Source: BPGX01 sp037447455 (GTDB taxonomy: Bacteria > Bacteroidota > Bacteroidia > B-17B0 > Aurantibacillaceae). From it: DNA of 64,000 nt. The notes beneath the pieces are model-generated. The model saw only the letters and a list, made by a program, of their open reading frames with translations, made no database searches and was not told the DNA's origin. Both the position numbers and the translations under genes were made by a program. Where the stretch lies: assembly GCA_037447455.1 (NCBI GenBank), contig JBBIGQ010000009.1, positions 26,916-90,915 on the forward strand, in the 5' to 3' direction. Positions 24,980-33,870 of this stretch are shown here, one piece after another (position 1 is the stretch's first letter; each line of letters opens with the position of its first letter).

Positions 24980-25867
24980 ATGTCAAGAATAGATGTATTA
25001 AAAACCTATAAATTATTTATTAATGGACAACTTCCACGTACCGAAAGTGGACGATACTATCCTGTCCAAAACAAACAAGGACAATTATTAGCTAATGTGT
25101 GTCGTGCCTCCAGAAAGGATTTTAGAAATGCCGTAGTGGCTGCCCGTACAGCACAAGCCGGATGGGCAGACAAATCTGCACTTCTTAAAAGTCAAATTCT
25201 TTATCGTTTGGCTGAAATGCTGGAAGGACGTAAGGAACAAATCGTAGAAGAACTTCTAGTCCAAAATGTTTCTCCCAAAAAAGCAGAAGCAGAAGTGCTT
25301 ACCGCTATTGATAGAATTATTTACTTTGCAGGATGTGCAGACAAATTCATACAGATTTATTCCACTGTAAATCCAGTGGCTTCTTCTCATTTCAACTTTT
25401 CTTTGCCTGAACCTACCGGCGTAGTGAGTATTATTGCTCCAGAAGAGCCGTCTTTTTTGGGATTAATTTCTGTTATTGTACCTGTTATTGTTTCGGGGAA
25501 TACCTGTATTGTATTAGCATCTGAAAGCTATCCGCTGAATGCTATCACCTTTGCTGAAATGATTGCTACATCGGACTTGCCGGCAGGTGTCATCAATATC
25601 CTGACAGGATTTGAAAATGAGTTATTGCCACATTTTGCGAATCACATAGACGTAAATACTATTGTGTACGTCCGTGATAATGCCACATCCATCAATACTC
25701 TTCATGAATTGGCACCGCTGAATGTAAAGCGTATTGCACTGTGGAATAAAAAAGATTGGTGGAAAAATGAAGATGCAGAAAATCCATACCTTATTTTAGA
25801 TGCCTGTGAAATAAAAACCACCTGGCACCCTATTGAAAACATTGGAACAGCCGGTTCTAAATATTAA
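24980..25867 (+). CDS. Truncated aldehyde dehydrogenase-like protein, likely inactive
   Basis: A 295-residue protein with the N-terminal half of the ALDH fold: KLFINGQLPRTESGRYYPVQ, then ARTAQAGWADKSALLKSQIL, then a Rossmann-like part (TGVVSIIAPEEPSFLGLISV, SGNTCIVLASESYPL, DLPAGVINILTG). Normal ALDHs are about 480-500 residues; here the catalytic domain with the active Cys and the general-base Glu is missing. The cofactor residues are changed too: the usual PWN reads PEE and the usual KPSE reads ASES. The last 50 residues (KKDWWKNEDAENPYLILDAC) are not ALDH-like. It resembles the non-catalytic partner of ALDH16-type pairs. No full ALDH is in the window, but lemA follows by 21 bases. Confidence 0.75.
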   Translation: MSRIDVLKTYKLFINGQLPRTESGRYYPVQNKQGQLLANVCRASRKDFRNAVVAARTAQAGWADKSALLKSQILYRLAEMLEGRKEQIVEELLVQNVSPKKAEAEVLTAIDRIIYFAGCADKFIQIYSTVNPVASSHFNFSLPEPTGVVSIIAPEEPSFLGLISVIVPVIVSGNTCIVLASESYPLNAITFAEMIATSDLPAGVINILTGFENELLPHFANHIDVNTIVYVRDNATSINTLHELAPLNVKRIALWNKKDWWKNEDAENPYLILDACEIKTTWHPIENIGTAGSKY

Positions 25868-25888
25868 TAACTATCAAAACAAAAATCT

Positions 25889-26497
25889 ATGAATGTAAGA
25901 AACATTTTAATTGGATTACTCATTTTATTGGTACTAACAGGAATGTGGACTTGTAGTAAACGCAATCAGTTTGTGTCCAAAAAAGAAGAAGCCAAAGCTC
26001 AATGGCAACAAGTTCAGACGCAATACCAACGGCGGATGGACTTAATTCCCAATATTGTAAGCACAGTGAAGGCACAAGCCAATTTTGAAAGAAAAACATT
26101 GGAAGATGTTATCAATGCCCGTGCAAAAGCTACGCAAGTGACCATCCATGCAGAAAATTTAGATGAAACTTCTCTCGAAAAATTTAAACGGGCACAAGGT
26201 GAATTAAGCGGTGCTTTGGGAAGATTATTAGCCGTTGCAGAAAATTATCCGGAATTGCGTACCAATCAGGCATTTTCTGAACTTCGCACCGAACTGGAAG
26301 GCACAGAAAACAGAATATCAGTACAGCGTATGAAATACAATGATATAGTGAAAGAATACAACAAATCCATACAATATTTTCCGGGCAATGTTGTAGCAGG
26401 ACTATTTGGCTTTTCACCTATGCCTTATTTTGAATCTGAAGCAGGTGCCGAAAAAGCCCCGAATGTAGGGAAACAATTGGAAGACATGATGAAGTAA
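25889..26497 (+). CDS. lemA: LemA family protein
   Basis: A 202-residue protein with one N-terminal membrane segment (ILIGLLILLVLTGMWTC) and the long helical LemA domain: KKEEAKAQWQQVQTQYQRRM, DLIPNIVSTVKAQANFER, and the conserved end NRISVQRMKYNDIVKEYNKS followed by FPGNVVAGLFGF. LemA proteins are membrane-associated helical bundles of unclear role, often beside TPM-domain proteins; none is seen here. The gene follows the ALDH-like gene closely on the same strand and is convergent with the thioesterase gene. Confidence 0.93.
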   Translation: MNVRNILIGLLILLVLTGMWTCSKRNQFVSKKEEAKAQWQQVQTQYQRRMDLIPNIVSTVKAQANFERKTLEDVINARAKATQVTIHAENLDETSLEKFKRAQGELSGALGRLLAVAENYPELRTNQAFSELRTELEGTENRISVQRMKYNDIVKEYNKSIQYFPGNVVAGLFGFSPMPYFESEAGAEKAPNVGKQLEDMMK

Positions 26498-26506
26498 TGA
26501 GTCGGT

Positions 26507-27025
26507 TTATTCTTTCACAAACAACGATTTAAGTTCGGTTGCGTCATCTGGTTTTAGTCGTCCGCTTAAGATGAGTGAGAGTTGTCGGCGTCTGAGTGCC
26601 GCTTCGTATCTTTTCTTTTCCAATTCTGTTTTAGGTACTACCTGTGGAACAGGTAACGGCGTACCGTTTTGATCAATGGCCACATAAGTAGCAATTGCTT
26701 CGTTACATTTGGTTCGTTTTCCGGTAACCGTGTTTTCAACAAACACATCAATAATAAGTTCCATACTGGTATCAAATGCCCGACTGACCTGTGCTTCAAG
26801 AGTCACTATGCTGTTTTCTTTAATGGGCACAGAAAAAGAAATGTGATTGATAGCGGCGGTTACCACCACTCTTCCGCAATGTCTTTGTGCGGCAATACTT
26901 CCGGCAATGTCTATCCATTCCATTAAACGACCACCAAATAAATTTCCTAATGGATTTGTATCACCCGGTAGCACAATTTCTGTTTTTATACATTTAGATT
27001 CGGAAGCCAACTTTTCCTCTGACAT
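26507..27025 (-). CDS. Acyl-CoA thioesterase (hotdog fold)
   Basis: A 172-residue hotdog thioesterase of the YciA/BACH type that hydrolyses acyl-CoAs. The helix and active-site region is NPLGNLFGGRLMEWIDIAGS with the following AAQRHCG, and the pattern SFSVPIKENSIVTLEAQV and FDTSMELIIDVFVE is typical. A C-terminal helical extension (ELEKKRYEAALRRRQLS) follows the fold. No promoter was recognised in the 96 bases upstream. It ends 9 bases from the end of lemA on the other strand. Confidence 0.92.
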   Translation of the reverse strand: MSEEKLASESKCIKTEIVLPGDTNPLGNLFGGRLMEWIDIAGSIAAQRHCGRVVVTAAINHISFSVPIKENSIVTLEAQVSRAFDTSMELIIDVFVENTVTGKRTKCNEAIATYVAIDQNGTPLPVPQVVPKTELEKKRYEAALRRRQLSLILSGRLKPDDATELKSLFVKE

Positions 27026-27121
27026 ATATTGATTCGTTTAGCAGTTCTTATTTTTATTTTATTATTGTTTCTTATTAAAGCAAGGTGATTATTCTATGCA
27101 TTGTTATTAGTAGTATTTGCA

Positions 27122-29269
27122 TTATTTTCGGATTTTTTCGAAAGGTCTTTCACCTAAAATTTCTTCTAAATCTTCTTTGAATATGACTTCTTTTTCCAGT
27201 AAGCGATGTGCGAGCCGGGTTAATGCTTCTTTTTTCTCTGTCAAAATATTTTTAGCCCGTTGGTAAGCAATATCAGTCATTTTTTTTACTTCTTCATCAA
27301 TAATTTCTGCTGTTTTTTCACTATAGGGTTTAGAAAAGGCATATTCTGATTGACCGGTGCTATCATAATAACTAATGTTCCCGACTTTAGGGTTGAGTCC
27401 ATAATACACTACGGAAGCATAGGCCTGTTTGGTTACTTTTTCAAGGTCATTCATGGCACCAGTAGAGATTTTTCCGAAAGTAACTTCTTCGGCTGCTCTT
27501 CCACCTAGGGCGGCGGTCATTTCATCTAAAATTTGTTCGGTAGTGGTAATATGTCTCTCTTCGGGCAAATACCAGGCAGCGCCTAAAGATTTACCTCTCG
27601 GCACAATGGTTACTTTAACCAAAGGAGCAGCGTGCTCCAAAAACCAGCTCACAGTAGCGTGTCCTGCTTCGTGAAAAGCGATAATTTTCTTTTCTTCCGG
27701 AGTAATAATTCTGTTTTTCATTTCTAATCCAGCAATTACTCTGTCTACAGCGTCTAAAAAGTCCTCTTTTGAAACTACTTTTTTACCTTTTCGTGCGGCA
27801 ATTAAAGCCGCTTCGTTACAGATGTTGGCAATGTCTGCACCGCTAAACCCTGGTGTTTGTTTCGCCAGAAATTCCACATTTACGGATTTATCTATTTTAA
27901 TTTTTTTCAAATGTACTTTAAATATTTCTTCACGGTCTTTTACATCTGGCATTTCAATGTATATGTGTCGGTCAAAGCGGCCCGGGCGCAACAGGGCTTT
28001 GTCCAGAATGTCTGCCCGATTGGTAGCGGCTAATACAATCACGCCACTGTTGACAGCAAAGCCGCCCATTTCGGTGAGTAATTGATTGAGCGTGCTTTCC
28101 CGTTCATCATTGGCACCGGTGGAGATATTTTTAGAGCGTGAACGACCAATGGCATCAATTTCGTCAATAAAAATAATACAAGGGGCTTTTTCTTTGGCCT
28201 GAGCAAATAAATCACGCACACGGGAAGCACCTACACCTACAAACATTTCTACGAATTCAGAACCGGAAATGGTGTAAAAGGGTACCTGTGCTTCACCGGC
28301 AATGGCTTTGGCAAGTAGAGTTTTTCCAGTTCCGGGCGGTCCTACCAGCAATACGCCTTTAGGAATTTTAGCACCCAATTCTGTGTATTTGCCTGGATTT
28401 TTCAGAAAATCTACAATCTCCTGCATTTCTGTTTTAGCACCTTCCAATCCGGCTACGTCGGCAAAAGTAACGCCGGGTGTTTTATCTTTATCAAATAATT
28501 GAGCACGGGAACGACCAAAACTGAAAATAGAAGCGGGACCACCGGGTGCACCTCCTGACATTCTTCTTAACATAAATATCCAGAAAAATAAAAAAAGTAC
28601 TAATGGTACTATCCAGGAAAGATGGTCTGTCCAGTTGGTCTCTTCTACCGAACGGGGGAAAATCAGTTTTTCTTTAGGAATGGCAGCGGCTTCCTGCACT
28701 TTTTCAACTCTGTTTAGAAAAAACTCTACCGATGGAATGCTCACTACAAAATGAGGTCCCCGAAATTTTTTGTCCGGGAAATAGGGTAAGCCCGTGTTGG
28801 GATCTTTGTATCGTAAAGATTTTAGTAAAGAATCTTTGTTGATAAAAATCTGAGCGTATTTTCCATTGACAATGATGATGTCTGTAACATCGCCGTGTGC
28901 CAGCATATCTTCAAACCGGGTTTGAGAAATTTCAATCTGCCGTTTTAAAGCGTCATTATTAAAAAACGTAAGGAATAATATGATGGCAATTATAAGTCCA
29001 TAAATCCAGTAAAAGGAACTACCGCCATTATCGGGAAGTTTTTTCTTTTTGTTTTGGAAAAATTTTTCTTTCAGTTGCTCAAACTGTTTTTGACGAATTT
29101 GTTCTTCGGTTAAATTTTCAGGTGCAGGGTTGGATGGGTTATTTTTTTGTTCTGCGGTATTATCTTGTGGAGTGTTGGAAGCATGTGTGCCAGAAAGTGG
29201 TGGTATATTTTCTGAAGAAGCACTTTCTGTATTCTTGTCAGATGGGTTCAATGGTTTTTCTTGTTGCAT
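27122..29269 (-). CDS. ftsH: ATP-dependent zinc metalloprotease FtsH
   Basis: A 715-residue membrane protease from the ATG at 29269 (MQQEKPLNPSDKNTES); a longer reading from 29329 would run into rsfS and adds no conserved sequence. It has an N-terminal Pro/Asn-rich cytoplasmic extension, a first membrane segment (YWIYGLIIAIILFLTFF), a periplasmic domain, a second segment (IVPLVLFLFFWIFML), the AAA module with Walker A GPPGTGKT and Walker B IIFIDEIDAIG, the SRH region TNRADILDKALLRPGRFDRH, and the zinc site HEAGH near residue 480. It degrades misfolded membrane proteins and regulators. It follows rsfS by 29 bases. Confidence 0.97.
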   Translation of the reverse strand: MQQEKPLNPSDKNTESASSENIPPLSGTHASNTPQDNTAEQKNNPSNPAPENLTEEQIRQKQFEQLKEKFFQNKKKKLPDNGGSSFYWIYGLIIAIILFLTFFNNDALKRQIEISQTRFEDMLAHGDVTDIIIVNGKYAQIFINKDSLLKSLRYKDPNTGLPYFPDKKFRGPHFVVSIPSVEFFLNRVEKVQEAAAIPKEKLIFPRSVEETNWTDHLSWIVPLVLFLFFWIFMLRRMSGGAPGGPASIFSFGRSRAQLFDKDKTPGVTFADVAGLEGAKTEMQEIVDFLKNPGKYTELGAKIPKGVLLVGPPGTGKTLLAKAIAGEAQVPFYTISGSEFVEMFVGVGASRVRDLFAQAKEKAPCIIFIDEIDAIGRSRSKNISTGANDERESTLNQLLTEMGGFAVNSGVIVLAATNRADILDKALLRPGRFDRHIYIEMPDVKDREEIFKVHLKKIKIDKSVNVEFLAKQTPGFSGADIANICNEAALIAARKGKKVVSKEDFLDAVDRVIAGLEMKNRIITPEEKKIIAFHEAGHATVSWFLEHAAPLVKVTIVPRGKSLGAAWYLPEERHITTTEQILDEMTAALGGRAAEEVTFGKISTGAMNDLEKVTKQAYASVVYYGLNPKVGNISYYDSTGQSEYAFSKPYSEKTAEIIDEEVKKMTDIAYQRAKNILTEKKEALTRLAHRLLEKEVIFKEDLEEILGERPFEKIRK

Positions 29270-29298
29270 ACGTTGATCTTTATGAAAAAATAATGGAT

Positions 29299-29832
29299 TT
29301 AAATGTGTTGAATTTTGGCATCTGCCCACAGTTCTTCTAATTTATAGAAACTTCTCATATCGCTTCTGAATATGTGTACTACAATGGTGAGATAGTCAAG
29401 GAGTATCCACTCGGCATTTTGGACGCCTTCTATGTGATGCGGGCGAATGTTCATTTTTTTTCGTGTAAATTCTTCTACCGAGTCGGTTATGGCTTGCAAT
29501 TGAGGTTTACTATCGGCTTCGCAAATGACAAAAAAGTTACAAAAGCTGTTTTCAATTTTCTGCAGGTCTAAAATAGTGATGTTGTTGGCTTTTTTTTCCT
29601 GCATTCCTTCAACGATTGTTTGAAGTAAAGCATTATCTCGGTCAAGATTAGAACGTTTTAGTTGTTTTTTTTCTTTGGATAGTTTAGGGCTTGTGTTTTT
29701 TCGGTTTGGTGTTGAAGTTGTTTTTTTTGAATTGGGGTTTGTTCTTTTTTGGGTAGCAGTTGTTTTTTTAGATATTTTCTTGCTTGTTGCTTTTTTAGAT
29801 GGTTTCTTTTTTTTAGTTTCTTTTTTTGCCAT
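29299..29832 (-). CDS. rsfS: Ribosomal silencing factor with Lys-rich N-terminal extension
   Basis: A 177-residue protein from the ATG at 29832; an ATG at 29877 lies upstream of the promoter box and is rejected. The last 110 residues form the RsfS/Iojap domain (LLQTIVEGMQEKKANNITIL, FFVICEADSKPQLQAITDSV, EFTRKK, VQNAEWILLDYLTIVVHIF). RsfS binds L14 and blocks subunit joining in stationary phase. The first 65 residues are a Lys/Ser/Thr-rich tail (KKPSKKATSKKISKKTTATQ) like a histone H1 tail, absent from most RsfS proteins. Upstream of ftsH, as usual in Bacteroidota. Confidence 0.93.
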   Translation of the reverse strand: MAKKETKKKKPSKKATSKKISKKTTATQKRTNPNSKKTTSTPNRKNTSPKLSKEKKQLKRSNLDRDNALLQTIVEGMQEKKANNITILDLQKIENSFCNFFVICEADSKPQLQAITDSVEEFTRKKMNIRPHHIEGVQNAEWILLDYLTIVVHIFRSDMRSFYKLEELWADAKIQHI

Positions 29833-29863
29833 TGAGTTGTTTCTTTTTAAAATTAAGGAAGTG

Positions 29864-29871
29864 CAAAAGTA
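29864..29871 (-). promoter_or_regulatory. -7 promoter element for rsfS-ftsH
   Basis: Minus strand TACTTTTG followed by CAC, 31 bases before the ATG at 29832. It decides between two in-frame starts of rsfS. Confidence 0.6.
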
Positions 29872-29977
29872 ATACATTTAGCAATACACGAATAGATAGA
29901 TGCAAAATTTGTATGGTGTTTATACATTTTTAGCAGTTTTGTTATAGATAGTGATGTAAGTTGTAAGGATTTCATTT

Positions 29978-31276
29978 TTAAGTTTCACGCATTGATTCGA
30001 CCGGATCCAGTTGAGATGCGGAATAGGCCGGTATGAAGCCACTGATGACACCAACGAGTATAGAAATGTTTATGGCCAGCAGGATATTAGAAGCAGAGAG
30101 CTGAATATTAAGGTCAATGTGGGGCTGCAATAGACGAATAGTGATAAAGGTTATGAGTAATCCAATCATACCACCTAGTAAGGTAAGAATAACGGATTCT
30201 ATTAAAAACTGCAGAAGAATAAAAATTTTGGTTGCACCTAAAGCTTTTTGAATACCAATGATGGGCACGCGTTCTTTTACAGATACAAACATAATGTTAG
30301 CGATACCAAAACCACTGACAAGTATAGAAAAACCACCAATAATCCATCCCGCAATGGATAGTACAGAAAACAATCCTTCTGTATTTTTTTCAATCAAGGA
30401 ACTTTGGTTGAGTGCGAAGTTATCTTCCTGATTGGGTTTTAATCGTCTGATTTTTCGCATTTGAAGATTTAAGGTGCTTAGCAATTCTGCTTCGTCAATG
30501 TTTTCAATTAATGGTTTTATGGCTATGTAGGGGTTTGCATTTTCACTTTTTACACTCAGAAATTTGGCGGCAAACAAGTAAGGCATTAAGATAACTTCAT
30601 CTAAGCTGGCGTTGAAAATGTTTTTACCTTCTTGTTTGGTAATACCAATAACTTTTAGTTTTTTTCCATTGTAGGCAACTTCCTGATTAAGGGCTAATTC
30701 CGGGCTACCAAACAAATTTTTGGCAATTGAATACCCCATAATGATCACATTTTTGCCCTGATTAAATTCTGAGTTGGAAAAATATCTACCTGCATAAAAG
30801 TCCAGTCCTCTGACACGGGCATATTCATAGGTACAACCAATAATTCTAAATTCGGAAATGGTATTTTTATTGAACCGAATCGGGGCTGTAGAAAATACAT
30901 TGACACAAAAGGTTACGGCGTATTTTTCTTCATCCACTGTTTTTTTTAATTCTGCCCATTCATCGTATTTTGGGAGTGGTCTTTCCAGATATTTCCACCA
31001 CGGATAGTCCTCGCCAAAAGCCCATGGCCATTTTTGGATGTAAATAACGTTACCGCCAATGCTTTGCACACTGTCGCGGATACTTCTTTCAAGTCCATCA
31101 ATAAAAGTAAATACAAGGATGACAGAAAAAATACCGATGGTTACGCCTAATAAACTTAACAGAGAACGTATTTTATTAGAAACTAATGCGTGTCCTGATA
31201 AAGCAAATGCTTCGCGAAGCAGCCATACAAAGATATCTACTCTTTGCACAATGCTTTTCAAACTGGATTTCAACAT
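29978..31276 (-). CDS. MacB/FtsX-family ABC transporter permease
   Basis: A 432-residue permease of the same family as the one at 19.9-21.1 kb. It has an N-terminal segment (LLGVTIGIFSVILVFTFID), a periplasmic domain (about 55-280, RRLKPNQEDNFALNQSS near its end), and three C-terminal segments with the cytoplasmic loop VKERVPIIGIQKALGATKIF. It ends YSASQLDPVESMRET. The two permeases share the periplasmic motif PxQEDNF and the same tail, so they are paralogues. The partner ATPase is elsewhere. Downstream of dnaA by 84 bases. Confidence 0.92.
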   Translation of the reverse strand: MLKSSLKSIVQRVDIFVWLLREAFALSGHALVSNKIRSLLSLLGVTIGIFSVILVFTFIDGLERSIRDSVQSIGGNVIYIQKWPWAFGEDYPWWKYLERPLPKYDEWAELKKTVDEEKYAVTFCVNVFSTAPIRFNKNTISEFRIIGCTYEYARVRGLDFYAGRYFSNSEFNQGKNVIIMGYSIAKNLFGSPELALNQEVAYNGKKLKVIGITKQEGKNIFNASLDEVILMPYLFAAKFLSVKSENANPYIAIKPLIENIDEAELLSTLNLQMRKIRRLKPNQEDNFALNQSSLIEKNTEGLFSVLSIAGWIIGGFSILVSGFGIANIMFVSVKERVPIIGIQKALGATKIFILLQFLIESVILTLLGGMIGLLITFITIRLLQPHIDLNIQLSASNILLAINISILVGVISGFIPAYSASQLDPVESMRET

Positions 31277-31360
31277 GATGAAGACATAAAAATTCTATGA
31301 AGCACTGACAAACAATGATTGAAAAATGTTTTTGTTCACTTTTTATTTTTTCAAGTTGTC

Positions 31361-32815
31361 TTAAAGTGGTTTGGTGGTAATGCTAAGGTTTAATTTTTTG
31401 TCAATATCTTCAAGATATACTCTGATTTGTTTATCGGTTTGTTTTAAATCTTCTATATTTCTGCAGGCATGCAATACGGTGGAATGGTCTTTTCCGCCAC
31501 ACATTGCGCCAATGGTCTGCAAAGGGGCCTTCGTGTATTTTTTGGCAAAGTACATGATGATTTGTCTGGGCTGTACAATTTCTCTTCTGCGGGTTTTGGC
31601 TTTGAGTTCTTCGGGTTTGAGTTTAAAGTATTCGCAGACAATTTTTTGAATCATGTCAACAGTGATTTCTCTGTTGATGTTTTTAGCAAATTTATCTACA
31701 ATTTCTTTAGCCAGTTCAACCGTGATGGGGCGTTTGTTAATAGAAGAATGCGCCATAATGGAGATAAGAGCCCCTTCTAATTCTCTGACACTAGTGGTGA
31801 TGCTTTGAGCAATGTAAGAGATTACTTCATCGGGAATAACAATGCCTTCTATTTCAATTTTTTTCACAAGGATTTTTTTCCGTGTTTCATAATCGGGTGG
31901 GGTAATATCGGCTTGTAATCCCCATTTGAAGCGAGAAATGAGCCGTTCCATCATATCAGGTAAATCGATGGGAGCACGATCAGAAGTAATGACTAATTGT
32001 TTTCCTAATTGGTGCAGATGATTGAATATATGAAAGAAGGTTTCCTGTGTCTTTTCTTTTCCTGATAAGAATTGAATGTCGTCAATGATTAAAACATCCA
32101 CCATTTGATAAAAATGTACAAAATCATTTTGTTTGTTTTCTCTTACAGCGTCGGTAAATTGTGCTGTAAAACGATCGGTCTGTATGTACAAGACGATTTT
32201 ATCCGGATAACGATTCTTCACTTCTATTCCAATGGCTTGTGCCAAATGTGTTTTTCCTAATCCTACCCCGCCATAAATGAATAAAGGGTTAAAGGCGGTT
32301 TGGTCTAATTTTTCAGCAACGGCATAAGCGGCACTGCGTGCTAATCGGTTGCATTCTCCTTCTGCAAAGTTTTCAAAACTATAATTTGGATTTAAATGGG
32401 AATCTATTTGTATTTTTTTTATGCCCGGAATAGCAAAGGGATTCATTTTGGGTTGCTGCGTAGTGGTAGAGATATTAATGGGCGGATTTTTTGTATTAGT
32501 GCTTACATTAGGTAGTTTAATTTTTGAACTGTTTTTAGAACTGTTTTCTACATCTATCAGATAATTTAAAGAAGCGTCTTTTCCGATTGAAACATGCAAT
32601 GCTTTTTTTATGAGGTCAATGTAATTTTCTTCAATGTATTCGTAAAAAAACATGGAAGGTACTTGAATGAGTAATTTGTTATCTTTTAGTTCAATAGGTT
32701 TGATTGGAATGAACCATGTGTTAAAGTTTTGCTCTGTAACATTGCTTTTGATAAATTCTAAGCAATTTTTCCATATTGCTTCTGCCTGCTTTTTAATGCT
32801 GCTTACTTCTGCCAT
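31361..32815 (-). CDS. dnaA: Chromosomal replication initiator protein DnaA
   Basis: A 484-residue AAA+ initiator that melts oriC. Domain I (about 5-95, NFNTWFIPIKPIEL), a Ser/Asn/Pro-rich linker (about 100-145), the AAA core (NPNYSFENFAEGECNRLARS, Walker A GGVGLGKTHLAQA, Walker B DVLIIDDIQFLSGK) and the DNA-binding domain with signature GGKDHSTVLHACRNI near residue 455 are all present. Length is normal. It starts 122 bases from the metallophosphatase gene; that gap shows no cluster of TTATCCACA-like DnaA boxes. dnaN is 26 kb away. Confidence 0.98.
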   Translation of the reverse strand: MAEVSSIKKQAEAIWKNCLEFIKSNVTEQNFNTWFIPIKPIELKDNKLLIQVPSMFFYEYIEENYIDLIKKALHVSIGKDASLNYLIDVENSSKNSSKIKLPNVSTNTKNPPINISTTTQQPKMNPFAIPGIKKIQIDSHLNPNYSFENFAEGECNRLARSAAYAVAEKLDQTAFNPLFIYGGVGLGKTHLAQAIGIEVKNRYPDKIVLYIQTDRFTAQFTDAVRENKQNDFVHFYQMVDVLIIDDIQFLSGKEKTQETFFHIFNHLHQLGKQLVITSDRAPIDLPDMMERLISRFKWGLQADITPPDYETRKKILVKKIEIEGIVIPDEVISYIAQSITTSVRELEGALISIMAHSSINKRPITVELAKEIVDKFAKNINREITVDMIQKIVCEYFKLKPEELKAKTRRREIVQPRQIIMYFAKKYTKAPLQTIGAMCGGKDHSTVLHACRNIEDLKQTDKQIRVYLEDIDKKLNLSITTKPL

Positions 32816-32937
32816 AATTTAATTTCTTTTTTGTAAATGATAAAATGAGTTTTATTTAGATTATTGAATGTTTGAAAAACGATAGTGCAAAGTTTTGTAT
32901 AAAAATTTTAATCTGCAATGCGTTTATCATATTTTTT

Positions 32938-33867
32938 TTAAACTCTTTGATTTTCAGGGGATTGAAAAATTTTTTTGTTGCATTCAGAGAAATTTATTAC
33001 TAATTGCCCTAACCATATCCCTGCCCATCCCACTTGCGTTACAAGGGTTTCAGAATTGGTTTTGTTTTTAATGGGAACTGGTGATTCAAGAAATGTATGG
33101 GTGTGTCCCCCAATAATTAAATCCGTGTAATAACAATTTTGTGCAAGCATCACGTCGCTCACTCTATTATCTTGGTATTGATAACCTAAATGACTTAAAC
33201 AAATGATGTAATCACATTTTTTTTCTTTTTTAAGAAAGCGTTCCATTTGTTGAAGTTTTTCAATAGGATTGTGGTAAATAATTTCTCCGTAGTTTTCTTT
33301 CAGTACTAATCCTTCCAGTTGAATACCGAGTCCAGTAATACCTATTTTAATACCGTTTTTAATGATGATTTTGTAGGGAAGAATTTTATTGTTTAGTTCA
33401 GTATGTGTAAAGTCATAATTACAGTTGATAAATGAAAACGTGGCATACGGTAATTGTTGAACAAGGTTGTCTATTCCTAAATCAAAGTCGTGATTACCAA
33501 GAGTAGAGGCATCGTATTGCATTTTACTCATCAGTTCAAATTCTAACTTTCCGTGATAGTAGTTGAAGTAAGGTGTGCCTTGAAAGATGTCGCCCGCATC
33601 TAACAAGAGGACATTGTGATTATAGGTATTTCTGATTTGTTGGATAAGCTGGCTCCGTTTGGCAAATCCGCCTAAGCCTGGATATTTCGGGTCATTGTCT
33701 GGAAAAGGTTCTATTCTACTGTGTTGGTCATTTGTGTAGAGTATTACAAGTGTTTTTGTTTTACCTTGTTTTTCAAGTATTTGAGCAAGGTAAGCAGTAT
33801 TACTCATCAAATAAGCGCTTCCTAAAAAATATTTTATGAATGTTCTTCTGTCAATAAATGTTTTCAT
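32938..33867 (-). CDS. 5'-nucleotidase-type metallophosphatase, N-terminal catalytic part
   Basis: A 309-residue secreted phosphatase with the UshA-type catalytic domain only. The N-terminus DRRTFIKYFLGSAYL has a twin-arginine-like RRTFIK motif before a hydrophobic stretch, suggesting Tat export (inferred). Metal-site motifs are in order: NDQHS near 46, DAGDIFQGTPYFNYY, GNHDFDLG near 122, LSHLGY, and GGHTHTFLESPV near 253. The C-terminal nucleotidase domain is encoded by the separate upstream gene at 33871-34536, ending 3 bases before this ATG. The pair corresponds to one UshA protein split in two. It probably releases phosphate from nucleotides in the periplasm. Confidence 0.9.
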   Translation of the reverse strand: MKTFIDRRTFIKYFLGSAYLMSNTAYLAQILEKQGKTKTLVILYTNDQHSRIEPFPDNDPKYPGLGGFAKRSQLIQQIRNTYNHNVLLLDAGDIFQGTPYFNYYHGKLEFELMSKMQYDASTLGNHDFDLGIDNLVQQLPYATFSFINCNYDFTHTELNNKILPYKIIIKNGIKIGITGLGIQLEGLVLKENYGEIIYHNPIEKLQQMERFLKKEKKCDYIICLSHLGYQYQDNRVSDVMLAQNCYYTDLIIGGHTHTFLESPVPIKNKTNSETLVTQVGWAGIWLGQLVINFSECNKKIFQSPENQRV

Positions 33868-33870
33868 AGT

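Noticed and set aside
32816..32937. oriC next to dnaA
   Set aside because: No cluster of DnaA boxes or typical AT-rich 13-mers beyond the general base composition.
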